Positions 26,134 to 37,407 of a DNA stretch of 64,000 bases are shown here, one piece after another. Below the pieces are notes generated by a model. It had not been told where the DNA came from and made no database searches. It worked only from the letters and a program-made list of their open reading frames with translations. Position 1 is the stretch's first letter, and each line of letters opens with the position of its first letter. The translations under genes and the position numbers were made by a program. Origin of the DNA: Adineta steineri (lineage: Eukaryota > Rotifera > Eurotatoria > Adinetida > Adinetidae); NCBI GenBank assembly GCA_905250115.1, contig CAJNOI010000020.1, positions 241,097 through 305,096 of the forward strand, read 5' to 3'.

Positions 26134-27712
26134 TCATTGATTATTATTATTCTTTAACGGAAGTTCAATATTCATATCATTGCATACTTGTTTAATACAT
26201 TCAGCTAATTTTTCCATATCAGTTTGAAATAATCGACCAATATTACCAATACGAAAACAATCTGTTTTTGTTGTTTTACCAGGATAAATTAATTGATCTA
26301 AAACAAAAATTTGATATTTATATTCATTATTTAATATGATGTATTCCTATACTTTTTTCACTAAGTTTTTTATAAAATGTTTCAAAATGAAATGGTGCTG
26401 GTGGATAATGATATGATGTAATAATATATGTTTGATATTCCGGTTTGATTAATTCAATAAAACCAAGTGATTTCATTATTTCTCGAATACATTTATTATT
26501 AGCTTGATATCTAGTAATAATAGATAGAAGAGAATTTAATTGATTAAAATAATTTTATACCTTTTAGCACGAGCTTGTATACCACCTTCTTCATCTAATT
26601 CATATAATCCACGTTTAAATGCAAGAATTGCATGTGTTGGAGCTATATAAAAATAGGAAATTATCGATTATAAATCAAATTTTTTACATACGTGTAAAAC
26701 GAAATTGTTGACTTTGTTCCATATAGATGTATTGATCGTAAAGATCAAGTACTAAGCTTCGTGCATAACCTAAATAAAATTTATTTTATGACGCATTGAT
26801 AATAAAAAACGAAATCTGTGTTACCTTGACACGAAAGTAAATGTTGTTTTTTGCTAATGACAAAAGCAAAGCCAGGCACACCTTCAATACATTTATTAGC
26901 CGAACTTATAAGATAAGTAATTTGACCATTACGAAGACTAACAGGAATACCACCGAAACCACTTATTGAATCAACGATAAATACTGTTGATCCTACAGAA
27001 AAAAAAATTTTTATTCGATTGAATAAGCACAAAAAAATGAATTAACCTTTTTTAGCACCATGTTCATAAACTAATTGACCTATTTCTTCAATTGGATTTA
27101 AAATCCCTGAACTTGTTTCACAATGAATCACAGCAACATGTGTATATTGATTTGATTTTAATGCTTCTGCAACTTGATCAACGTGAACACGTTCAGTTTC
27201 ATGAAATGAAAGAACATCATGAGGGATATTTAATGCTCGACAAATTTTTACTAATCGTTGACCATAGGCACCATTTTCAATAAGTAAAACCTTCATAAAT
27301 AGTTATATAAATAATTCAAATAGACAATAAATAAATTACTTTAGCATCTTGTCGAGGTACACATGATGAAAATGTTGCTTCAACTGCATATGAACCACTT
27401 CCTTGAATAAGTACAACTGCATATTCATCTGCTGATGCATCTACAAATTAAGAGAAATATCATGAATATTATATATACATAAATTCTATTTAGACCAGCT
27501 AATTCAATTATTTTGCTTCGAACATATGCAACAATATTTAAAAAAACTGTATCACGTGATCCTAAGTCATGAAGCATTGCTTGTTTGACTGTTAAGCTGG
27601 TCGTCAATGGACCTGGTGTAAATAATTTTGAATCATTTTCTGTAAAATAAAAAAAAACAGAATTCTTGTCATTAGAAGAAATTTAATAGATAAAGTTACC
27701 TTTAATATCCAT
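26134..27712 (-). CDS. phnW: 2-aminoethylphosphonate-pyruvate transaminase
   Basis: Nine exons splice to 383 residues, close to the usual 360-380. This class V, PLP-dependent aminotransferase converts 2-aminoethylphosphonate plus pyruvate to phosphonoacetaldehyde plus alanine, the first step of C-P bond breakdown. The N-terminal signature [13 protein letters not shown], and [12 protein letters not shown] are typical of PhnW. Asp175 in [11 protein letters not shown] contacts the PLP ring, and Lys201 in [13 protein letters not shown] should form the Schiff base. There is no targeting peptide. The first coding exon encodes only four codons (MDIK plus one base), so the start depends on a 13-nt exon. 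Many animal lineages lack this enzyme. Its introns show that it is a resident nuclear gene whatever its origin. It is head to head with the gene at 27885. Confidence 0.93.
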
Positions 27713-27884
27713 CTGCTTTACTCTGTCTGATATATTCTAAAGAAGTTATTTGATTACTGTTTGCATGTAGATATATATCTTTTCTAGCGGTGGTAATTCT
27801 ATTGACCAATGGAAAAATGGATACACAAATACGATAAACAAATAAAAAAATAATAGATTTATTTTTTATGTTTATTTTTTTGAA
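27713..27884. promoter_or_regulatory. 172-bp divergent promoter (phnW / zinc-finger-like gene)
   Basis: The two start codons point away from each other with only 172 bases between them, so a shared bidirectional promoter is likely. A CCAAT box on the plus strand (GACCAATGG, about 27804) is the only recognisable element. Confidence 0.5.
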
Positions 27885-28688
27885 ATGTCGAATAGAATTC
27901 TTGAATTAAATCAAAATCAATCATTATTTTTACCTTATTATAAAAATCTTTTACCAAAATCGGTTATTAATGAAATAAATATACCTAAAAAAAATCTTAA
28001 ACGTTGTTCATCATCTTATCGGCAACGTCTTGAACGTATTAAAACAAATTGTCAATTAATAAGACAACGTCGTCGTCGTTGTTTATTTCCTATATCACCT
28101 ATAGAACTTCGTCCAAGTTTATTTCAACAACGTTCGTATCAAACAGGTTCATTAGAATTATTAAATATTAATGTTAATCATTGGCAATCAACAAATCTTT
28201 TACATTTATCCGATGAATATTTATATAAATGTAAATATGCAATGTATTCATCAAAAAATCGATGCTTTAAACAAATTGAATTTTATAATTTTTTAAAAGA
28301 ATTTTTTTCTTATTCATTATCAATAGATGAAGATAATGATAATAACAACAACAACCATGATTTAATTCTATGTCAATTATGTAATTATAAATTTCATTCA
28401 AATAATATGTTTAATTTACATTTAAATCGTCGAAGTGTATCAATACAATATCGTTGTTTAACATGTCAATCATTGATTAAAACTCTGAATCCATGTGAAG
28501 CCTATTATCATTTATTATCACATACTAATATTTTAAAAGAAAAACGTATTGGCGAATTAAGTATTAAATGTGATCGAAATAGTTGTTTGGTAAGATGTTT
28601 TTGATGTCTATAATAACTAAGTATTCTGATTAATAAGATTCTAATTCAAGAACAAAAAATGAGATCGAGACAAATAGATTACGCATGA
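27885..28688 (+). CDS. zinc-finger-like protein, unknown function
   Basis: The frame from 27885 runs to a stop at 28604. A consensus donor (TTG|GTAAGA) at 28590 and an acceptor at 28637 would remove a 47-base intron and give a 251-residue protein ending at 28688, and I prefer this spliced form. The N-terminal half is strongly basic (RQRRRRC). The C-terminal half has paired Cys/His groups: CQLC with downstream His residues, then CLTC ... HLLSH, then KCDRNSC. These resemble degenerate C2H2 zinc fingers, so nucleic-acid binding is plausible. An acidic Asn-rich stretch (DEDNDNNNNNHD) separates the halves. I do not recognise the family. It is divergent from phnW. Confidence 0.6.
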
Positions 28689-29769
28689 GAATGATATCGA
28701 TAAGGCAATTTGTCACTCAAGTTTTTCGACTTTATAATAGATTATTTGATTAATGAAAAATTTAATCTTACAAATGATGTGTATAAAAACTCATTATTTG
28801 TGACAATAAGAGAAAACTAATCACCAAAATTATGATTCTGAACCTCCAGTATGCTGATAGTGTACTTAACCATTGGGTTGTCAGTTGTAATATTTCAAAC
28901 CGTTAAGATCGGATGTCCCTTTAAGGGATATTTTCTTTACCATATCAGTTTAAAATTCTCAGAATGGTTTCGTTAGATAGTTTAACATTGTTTTTAGTGA
29001 AGTCACCAACAAATACGAATAAATCATGTTGTATCTGCGATAGAGCTGGTGACTTAGCATTAAAACTGAAAATAATGCATTGATTCATTTCTCAGCGGAA
29101 GCTAATTAACCCTTTGGTTACGGAGTTCTTTTTAAGTGAATCTTTTTTTATCGTTCTAAAACAGTTTGAAATAACTTTTATTAATGTACAGAAGTGTTTA
29201 AAAGTAAGTGTCAGTGTATCTTATTTATCTCACCTACATCCACATCTACATCGTCAGAGAAAGGAGTCATTTCCATCGAGTCTAAATGATACTGTAATGA
29301 CAGTAGTATCTGCAAAACTTCAAATACCATATATGGGTGATCCGTAACCAAAGGGTTAATGCTGATTTTTTGGAATTAAAAGTAGCATTGGTAGTGTCAA
29401 TGCCAATTTAATGCATAAATCGATAATAAACCTGTGCCTTATTTTCATATTAAGGCTAAGCTACCACCACCCCTACACTCAACTATTAAGGATTAATATC
29501 TGATTCATAATAAGTAGATATTTCATATATTTATGTTTTATTATTTAGAATTTCATTGATAATATTTTTGCAAATTATTCTGATAATTGTACGATCGATT
29601 GATACGATCTTGACAATGATAAATTTAATCTCTTTATTTGTAAAACCTTGTTTACTTTTTGTGGTGCCTTTCTCATGTGTGAATATATTTGTGATTTTAT
29701 AACAGTAAATATTTAATTTAATAAAATATTTCTTATATTAACACGATAGAATATTTTTCGTCTAAAAAG
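28689..29769. other. intergenic with a TTAA-flanked element
   Basis: No gene is seen. The only structured segment is the TTAA-flanked inverted-repeat element at 29106-29359. The rest is AT-rich flank of the two neighbouring genes. Confidence 0.5.
29106..29359. mobile_element. piggyBac-like MITE (TTAA ends, 15-bp TIR)
   Basis: The segment begins TTAA-CCCTTTGGTTACGGA and ends with the exact reverse complement TCCGTAACCAAAGGG-TTAA. A TTAA target duplication with TIRs starting CCC is the piggyBac signature. It is 254 bases long with no transposase. A 77-codon frame inside is almost certainly fortuitous. Confidence 0.75.
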
Positions 29770-30222
29770 TTATTTAGTAAATTTTTTCTGTTGTTGATAA
29801 TTAACTTCTAAACGACGTTCACTTTCTTTGGCTTGTAAAAAAGCTGATTTCATTGATTGACGATGTTGTTCAAGAATAACATGTCGAATTCGATTTTGTT
29901 CACATTGATCACATAAATATATGATTTGTTTATTATTTGATAATGAATACCACCAATTTTCTGTATGATCTATTTGACAAATTGAACATATATTTGGTAT
30001 TCGTTTATGAAATTTATTTATATTATTAATAATTAAATAATTTATGGCACAATCTAAACCTTGTTTTTCAATAAAATCTAAATCTCGTGAATTTGGTATA
30101 AAATTATTAAATGAATCAAATATATATCCTGATGGTGATAATGTTAATAATTTATTTTTCAATTTTTGTCGTAATTCTATACGTTTTTCCATTAATTCAT
30201 CATCAGACAATATTTCAAGCAT
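29770..30222 (-). CDS. short p66/GATAD2-like protein (NuRD subunit homologue)
   Basis: This single-exon model encodes 150 residues starting MLEILSDDELMEKR. The open frame extends upstream without an ATG to an acceptor-like AG, so a 5' exon is possible. The C-terminal half matches the conserved region of p66/GATAD2. It has a GATA-type zinc finger with CSICQ ... CDQCEQ, then the helix HRQSMKSAFLQAKESERRLE, which parallels the p66 KxAFxxAxxxExxxE segment. p66 binds MBD2/3 and CHD4 in the NuRD deacetylase complex. Vertebrate p66 proteins are about 600 residues, so this is either a compact homologue or one missing upstream exons. The N-terminal coiled-coil (ELMEKRIELRQKLKNKL) could be the MBD-binding helix. 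Identification rests on the zinc finger and following helix. Confidence 0.65.
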   Translation of the reverse strand: MLEILSDDELMEKRIELRQKLKNKLLTLSPSGYIFDSFNNFIPNSRDLDFIEKQGLDCAINYLIINNINKFHKRIPNICSICQIDHTENWWYSLSNNKQIIYLCDQCEQNRIRHVILEQHRQSMKSAFLQAKESERRLEVNYQQQKKFTK

Positions 30223-30410
30223 TGTATTATCAGTAAACAACCTAATGATCTGTATAAATAGCGCCAATAATTTGTAGTTAAAAAAGAAAAGTCATATTAA
30301 AGCATTACATTTGTAAACATGCCGAATTGTTTGAACGAAAATCGAGAAGACGAACTGTCATTCGACCAACGGCGCTCTACCCGGATTAATGTTATATTTA
30401 AATACCAATG

Positions 30411-30747
30411 TCATCAAAATCGCCAAGGATTGTGCGAGTAATGGCGATTTTATCGCCATATCTCTCACAATTAATCGGTTTCTATATCGCGATAAAATCG
30501 CCAATTTTTTCGGGATTTTTGGTGACATAAATAGTGCAGTATCAAATGATGTTACATTATCAGTCTATTAAAATTCTGTCATTTATGATGACTATATTTT
30601 CATCCAAAAATAATTGTCATGTCGGACGATTTTAACGCGATTTTTTAGGAAAAAATTGTCGATGAAATCGTGATATATGGCGATAGTGTCACAATTTATC
30701 GGGTGCTAAACTGCGATTAAAGTGTACAAACCTTGATGATTTTGATA
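30411..30747. mobile_element. degenerate foldback element with GGCGAT hairpins
   Basis: The left end ATCAAAATCGCCAAGGATTG and the reverse complement of the right end ATCAAAATCATCAAGGTTTG match over about 20 bases. Inside, short hairpins such as TGGCGATTTTATCGCCA recur, and matching motifs appear in inverted order in the right half. Arms are diverged, so this is an old copy. There is no coding capacity. Confidence 0.55.
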
Positions 30748-30861
30748 GCATGGCTAGCTAAATAAGGCTAAAAATGATCCCACTTGGTAGTACGAGAATT
30801 AACTAAAGTAATTAAGAGAATACAATTTTTTGGTATCATTATAATTATAAAATTACAACAA

Positions 30862-31040
30862 ATAACGCTCGTCCGAGGACTCGCTCAACTCTTTCTCGTA
30901 GAAATGCATTTTCTCCACATTTACTGTAAAAACAATTGAAACCCATGAAAAATCAGTTGTCGATGTTTTTTTGACCCTGCGGACACAAGCAAGCAATCAG
31001 ACAATTTATGTTTACTGGACTCTTCTCTACGAGAAAGAGA
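30862..31040 (-). repeat. MITE-like dispersed repeat, copy 2
   Basis: This is the reverse-orientation relative of 4840-5115. It shares both ends and the GGGTCAAAAAAACATCG core but lacks about 100 internal bases. Its AACTCTTTCTCGTAGAA and TTCTCTACGAGAAAGAG blocks form an inverted repeat near the two ends. Confidence 0.75.
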
Positions 31041-31218
31041 AAAATAGTGAATATTTCAATTTTTAATTTTTATTAGAATTTCGAAGGATATTCTCATCAA
31101 GTGCATCTAATTAAATAAATATCATTACTTTTATTTTATTTATGAAAATCATCTTCGTTACAATTTGTTTCGTGAAAAATTCATTCAATTCTAAAAAATT
31201 TACATAAATTAAAATATT

Positions 31219-32852
31219 TTATTCGCTTGTTAAAGCCAATGCTAATTTTTCTAACTGATTTAATTTCATTTCACATTGTTCTGTTAATTTTTCCATATTT
31301 TCAATTCTTGCACTTAAAGTTAATTGACGTTTTTGTTCATCAGTTAAATATGATGCTGGTTTTGTTGTACCTAATACAATATCTAAACGACGTTGAATAT
31401 CATTAAGCGTAGTTGATAAACGATTATGCATTTGTGTATTTTCTGTAACAACTTCTTTTAAATCAATTGGACTTTTTGCTTTTTGAAATTTTTTACATGA
31501 TGAAGAATATTTAAGTATACGAATGATTTTAATTGCTGCTATATAACGTTTAGGTAAATCTTCGAACTTTGCTATTGATTTTCTTCGTAAATTATTTGGA
31601 TTTGTTTGATTAAATCGAAATGGATTTCTCTCATTAAGTACACCAGCTGATAATAATCGAAGAAGTGGTGGTGCTGAACTTACGACTGGTGGCGTAAGAG
31701 CATTAACGCGTCGTTGAATTAATGTATAAATTTTCCACGTTGCAACAAAACGATTTCGTTGATAAACACATCGAAGTCGCCACCAATTTCGAATAACACT
31801 TGCAGCAGCTGGTACAAGACGATTCAATGCTTCATCACGTTTTTGTTCTTGAACTTTTATCGCAAGACCCTTGAAATACGAAACAAAAAAAATGATAGAT
31901 TAAAGAAAAAAAGTATTCTCAAAAAATCACGTACACTTCCAATAATACCAGCTGGTAAACACCAAAAAGCTACGCCAAGATAACAAATTGTTGTTGTTAT
32001 CATTTTAGCTATAAATGTTGATGGATAAAGATCACCAAAACCAATTGTTGTCATCTAAATTACATATATATAAATAAATATTCATAAAAAAGAAAAGATT
32101 ATTACTGTAATGATTGAAAACCATATAGAATCAGCCATTGATTTAAATGGTCCTTCATTTAATTTCGGATCCATTGGTGCTTCAGCAATATAAACAAGAT
32201 AAGCACCAATAATAAGAAACATAAAACCAATAACAATTGTAACTGTAAGTTCTTGACGATGTTTTATACAAATTTCTTTTAAAATTCTCCATGATGATAA
32301 TTGTCTATCAACACGTAAAAATCGAATCATTTGTAATGGTGGTAAAAATTTTAAGACTATTTCAGGAAATTCTCCTGTTGTTAAACCTGTTGATAATGAT
32401 AAACCAAATCCAAGAAGGTTTAAAATATCAAGTATAATAACTGGTTGTGTTATAAACATATAACGACCAGTCCATGTTCGATATTTTGCAAGACAACCAG
32501 CTGACCAAATACGTAAAATAAGTTCATAAGTAAAAAATATACATAATGATAATTCACCATAATATAATGGTGTATTTAATGTTGGTCGCCATTCATCGAT
32601 AGTTGATATTGAACCAAATATAAGTGAAATTAATGTTGAAACAAAAACGAATAAATGATAGATTAGTGTACGTTTACCTTCTTGTCTTTCAAGAACATGA
32701 TATACATCAGCTTTATCAACATAAATTGCTGAACAATATCGTGAAAATTCATGAGGAGTAGTATCATCATCATTTAAATCTAATGCTGCTGAATAAATTG
32801 AAACTGCTGATGGACGAGCTGTACGTAAAGTATTTTTACGTCGAATACTCAT
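31219..32852 (-). CDS. KCNQ-type voltage-gated potassium channel subunit
   Basis: Three exons splice to 505 residues. Six transmembrane segments and a pore loop are seen, with the S4 region LQMIRFLRVDRQLSSWRILK and a KCNQ-like S4-S5 linker. The selectivity filter reads TTIGFGD (251-257) rather than TTIGYGD. After S6 the sequence GSGLAIKVQEQ is the KCNQ calmodulin-binding helix A start (GxALKVQEQ in the family), followed by a second helix region and a C-terminal coiled coil (about 440-505) for tetramer assembly. KCNQ channels carry slow M-type or repolarising K+ currents in the plasma membrane. It is shorter than human KCNQ (650-870 residues) because the C-terminal linker is compact. S4 has fewer positive charges than in typical Kv channels, as in KCNQ1. 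Confidence 0.9.
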
Positions 32853-33913
32853 ATTTTTATGTATGATTGTTTTATTTTTTGTATTGCCATGAAAAATAAT
32901 TGATTCTCACTTTTGTTCTATGACCTTTTATTTGAGACCGAATCAAATTTATAGTTGTATTTTTCTTCTTCTTCTTCATCAAGAAAAAAAGAGAAACGAA
33001 AAAGGCCGCCACTATCGAAAGAGATATATAGACATCAACAAATGTTGTTTTACTAGATGTATAATATCTAGTTTTATTTTTAACTATACGAACTTCATTA
33101 ACTAGGTTTTTCTTTATGCCATATGATCAACGAATTAAATCGTAATACTACTTGAATGATGTATTTAGAATAGAATCTAACAAAGGAATGCAATTATTGT
33201 CTATGAGTTAATGAAGTTTAATATAGTCTGGTGTTTGTTCTTTGTTATAGTATTACATAAATGAATAATAGTTCTTCGCTGATTAGAACAATTGATTGAT
33301 ATAATACAAGTAGATTTAACTTCCTGTAACTTCATCTGTGTATTGAAAGAAATTTTCCGAGTGAATAAATAGCTCCGATAAATGCATTCTTTTTATTTTA
33401 ATGAAACTTTTCATGAACATTGCGAGTAATTTATATCGAATACATAATCCTGTGAAAAGAGACACATTCGTAGATATACATCGACATAATCCAGAGTTAA
33501 CAATATAAATCCGATGAGCACTATATCTACAGTTTTGAATCTTGATTTAAGTTATAACTGTTTCCATATATGGTTTAATTTTGATGTGACCATTTTCATT
33601 CACTTGTAATAATCTCGATATAAAATCCATCAGTATATTTATGTAAAATAAATGCTCATGTAGTTAATTCTAATATTATAAGTTTGTTGAACAATGCTTT
33701 TTCTTTCTCGTCGTCATCATCAGAGAGTGACCTCTGTATGAAAAGAATTGTGTTATATATGCAGCTAAAGAGACTGTTGTCAAGTAACAGGTCATCATGA
33801 TTATCTTTTTATGGTTACAATTAATTCGGAAAGATAAAAACGAATATATTTAAATGTTACGATTGCTAATTTTATTGTCTAATTAAAATAAAATAAAAGA
33901 TTTATTTAAGACA
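32853..33913. other. intergenic, divergent promoter region
   Basis: About 1 kb between the KCNQ start (minus) and the MAPK15 start (plus). AT-rich with no gene or clear repeat seen. It should contain both promoters. Confidence 0.45.
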
Positions 33914-36900
33914 ATGACGGATGGTAATAGATAGTTTGTTTTTGTTTTCTATTTGTAAATATTTAAAAAAAAATTTCATTATATTTCTTAGGAGTAGATA
34001 CTCATATATTACGTTACTATGAAATTCATAAACGTCTTGGAAAAGGAGCGTATGGTATCGTATGGAAAGCAACAGATAAACGAACTAAAGAAGTAGTTGC
34101 ATTAAAGAAAATTTTCGATGCATTTCGTAATCAAACAGATGCACAAGTATGTAGACAAAAGAATTAATACGAATAATAATAATGTTTGATTTCTTCTAGA
34201 GAACATATCGTGAAATAGTTTTTTTACGTGAATTTGGTGAACATCCCAATGTTATTCGTTTACAGAATGTTTTACGAGCTGATAATGATAAAGATATTTA
34301 TCTTGTTTTTGAATTTATGGGTAAAAATTCATACGTATCGAATATATAATTTATCTTTTTTTGGATTAATAATATTTTAGAAGCCGATCTTCATAATGTT
34401 ATACGGAAAGGAAATATTCTTAAAGATACACATAAACGTTATGTTATGTACCAATTATTAAAAGCAATGAAATATTTACATTCAGCAAATGTTATTCATC
34501 GTGATATGAAAGTAAAAGAACTTTTCTTTTGAACTAATATATTTTCTTTTATTTTTTAAGCCATCAAATGTTTTAATTAATCAACAATGTCGTGTTAAAA
34601 TATGTGATTTTGGTCTTGCAAGATCATTAAATTATATTTTTGAAGATCCACAACATCCAGCTTTAACAGAATATGTTGGTATGGGCATTTCATCTAGTTA
34701 AATTTATGATATATACTTTTATTTTTCTAGCAACAAGATGGTACCGTGCACCAGAAATTTTACTTGCTTCATCAAAGTAAACTTTTCTTTAATTATAATT
34801 TGTAGAAAACTTTGAAAATATTTATATTTAGATATACAAAGGGTGTTGATATGTGGTCCATTGGTAAGTGAAATATGAGAGTGACTATCCAAAGAAAAAG
34901 AAACTAGAATAGATCTCTATGAACTTCAGTTATCACAAAATGAATTATGATCATTTTTTCAGTTTTCGGATAATAGTGCAATCGCGTTCTTAATTCAAAT
35001 TAGATTACGACTTGTGTATCAATTCTTTAAAGACATTTATACACAAATGGTCTACTTTTGTTAGCATCACGTTAGTTAGATCGGTGAAGCATTTTACTTA
35101 GCATTACTGATGATTAGATGAAGGTCATTCATAGTTGAAATATTTGTCGCATTAGTTTATGCCTGAATAAATTTCTTGTATTAAATTATAACCTATTCTA
35201 TAATTGCTCTTTTTTTAGGTTGTATTCTAGGAGAAGTATTACTTGGAAAACCTCTATTTCAAGGTACATCAACATTTAATCAATTAGAACGTATTCTTCA
35301 TCATATTCCAACACCGAGTCATTCGGATATAGCGAGTATTGCATCACATTATGGACCGAGTGTGTTAGAACGAGCATCAACTGGGTATATTTAATTATTA
35401 GAATATTTCAAATTATTTTAATTATTCATTCATTTTTTTTATTTTAGACAAAAAAAATCGCTCGATAGTTTACTTCCAAATGCCGGTGAAGAAGCACTTG
35501 ATTTACTTCGTCGTCTTCTTCATTTTAATCCTGATAAACGTATTACAGCTGAAGAAGGAGTTCGTCATCCATATGTCATTTCGTATGTTTATATTATTCA
35601 TACATAATGTCTATTCTTACTTATTTCATTAAATTAGATTTCATAATTCAAATGATGAAATGACTAAAGGTTATGATGTTGTTCCTCAATTAAGCGATGA
35701 TATTCAATTATCTGTTGATGAATATCGAAAAAAACTATATGAAGTAAAATATCATCTTGATTTTTTTTCGAAACAAAATAAAAAAAACTATTAAATATGA
35801 TTTATTTGTTTAGTTAATTCAATTACGTAAAGTTTCAGCAAAAATCAATACAAATATGTCTTCCTCAAATTCTGAAATTCCGCGACCACGTGATACATCT
35901 GTTGATCAAACACAACGTCATGGTGCAAGTGCTTATATTGATCAATCTGAATATGATGTTTATAAACAACCAACAATAAATTCAACATCTGGAGGAAATC
36001 GAGGAGGAGTTTATTCAAATTATCCAGTAGATAATAATAACAATAAAAATCGATATGTGCAAGATGTAATTGATGATGATGATTATACACCTAAAGTAAC
36101 AAATGATTATTCCACTGGACAACAACAACAATATACAAAAAATTCTTCAACAACAGCTCATTCAGGTTTGTTCAAAGATGTTTTTTTTTATCGAGAGAAT
36201 TTCTAAGCGTTATATAATGAGAATATTAAAAATAGTAATAGTCATGAAAATATGATTAAAAGTTGCACTCATTTCAATATTTATAGATGATCGTAATGGA
36301 AATAGTAGCTCAGACATTTTATTCATCGAAAGTTATTTAATTTAACGTACGGCATTTATTCTTTAAATAGTTTCTAAGAAATCGGCTATATTTTTAACTT
36401 ATAATTAACAAATAGTGTAAACATATAAATCTATTCTTTTTAATTTTCCCATTCTTAAATACGATATTGAATAAATTGAAATTATTATCATGCTATTCAA
36501 GAGATCTATCACAAAACGGTGGGTGTGGGTGTATAAGTCATTCTTCTCTCAAACTACACAGACACGCCCACATCTATTCTCGTACGAAATGTCTTTGTCC
36601 TCAGATATGTACTAAACTATGATTATCGTTATCGGATCTTTTCAAAACAAAAAAAAGAATGAACCAATTTTGTTAAAAAGTTCCTGTATGAAAATATTTC
36701 TTTTTTAGGACTTATCGGTCGTTCGAATACTTACAGTAGTTCACAACCACGAGTATTAAGTGGTAAACATCGACAAGTAGCGACTAGTTCATCTTTGTTA
36801 TATCAAGTAAATAGATTTGTTTATATTCTTATAGAAATAAATCTGAGTTTTTGTATAGAAACCTGCCAATGGAAGTTTAACACGTGAAAAACTTGGAGCA

Positions 36901-37407
36901 AATCGTGGATTTCGTTCAGGTTCAGCACCAACACCTACACCACCATCGAAACATATAAGTAATGGTAGTAATAATTATTATATTCGACGTCCAACTGTTA
37001 TTTTTAATGATGAACGTGGTGGTCCGAGTGATAAAAGTACAGGAGCACAAACGAGAATGAATAATAAATTTGTAAATTCAATTTTCTTTTTCTATGTTTA
37101 TTCTTCATCAATCATAGATTTTATTTAGATATCAAATCTTCGACCTACTTCAGCTGCTGATAATCGAAATAAACCTCGTTTTCATTCTGCAACGGTAACG
37201 AACTATAATCCACAAAGTGGATCATCAAATAATTACACAGGACAGTATCAACAACAACAACAACGTCGTCCAACACATGCTAATCATTCTAATACAACAG
37301 TATCAACAGTTGCACGTGATAATCTTGGTGGTTATCATCAAAATATGGGTACACTTACACAACATGGACTACGTGTACTTGATGGACTTCTTCATAATAC
37401 AACATAA
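33914..37407 (+). CDS. MAPK15: atypical MAP kinase MAPK15 (ERK7/ERK8)
   Basis: Fourteen exons splice to 653 residues. The kinase domain (about 12-305) has the GKGAYG loop, catalytic Lys in VALKKI, HRDMKPSN, DFG, and the activation motif TEY (Thr176-Glu177-Tyr178), then [11 protein letters not shown] long Ser/Gln/Asn-rich tail follows, as in ERK7/8. This family autophosphorylates TEY and acts in ciliogenesis, autophagy and secretion. The first coding exon is only 10 nt (ATG ACG GAT G), which joins in frame to the conserved start of the kinase domain. After the exon ending at 36165, the preferred path goes to 36709. An alternative acceptor at about 36287 would add 18 residues and stop. The tail contains tandem GQYQQQQQ-like low complexity near the end. 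Confidence 0.92.

Larger units (their letters stand above)
30223..31218. other. intergenic with two inverted-repeat elements
   Basis: This gap holds a degenerate palindromic element (30411-30747) and the second copy of the PLC-intron repeat (30862-31040). No gene is seen. Confidence 0.55.

Noticed and set aside
29114-29347. A 77-codon gene inside the TTAA-flanked element
   Set aside because: No domain or codon signal; it lies wholly between the TIRs.
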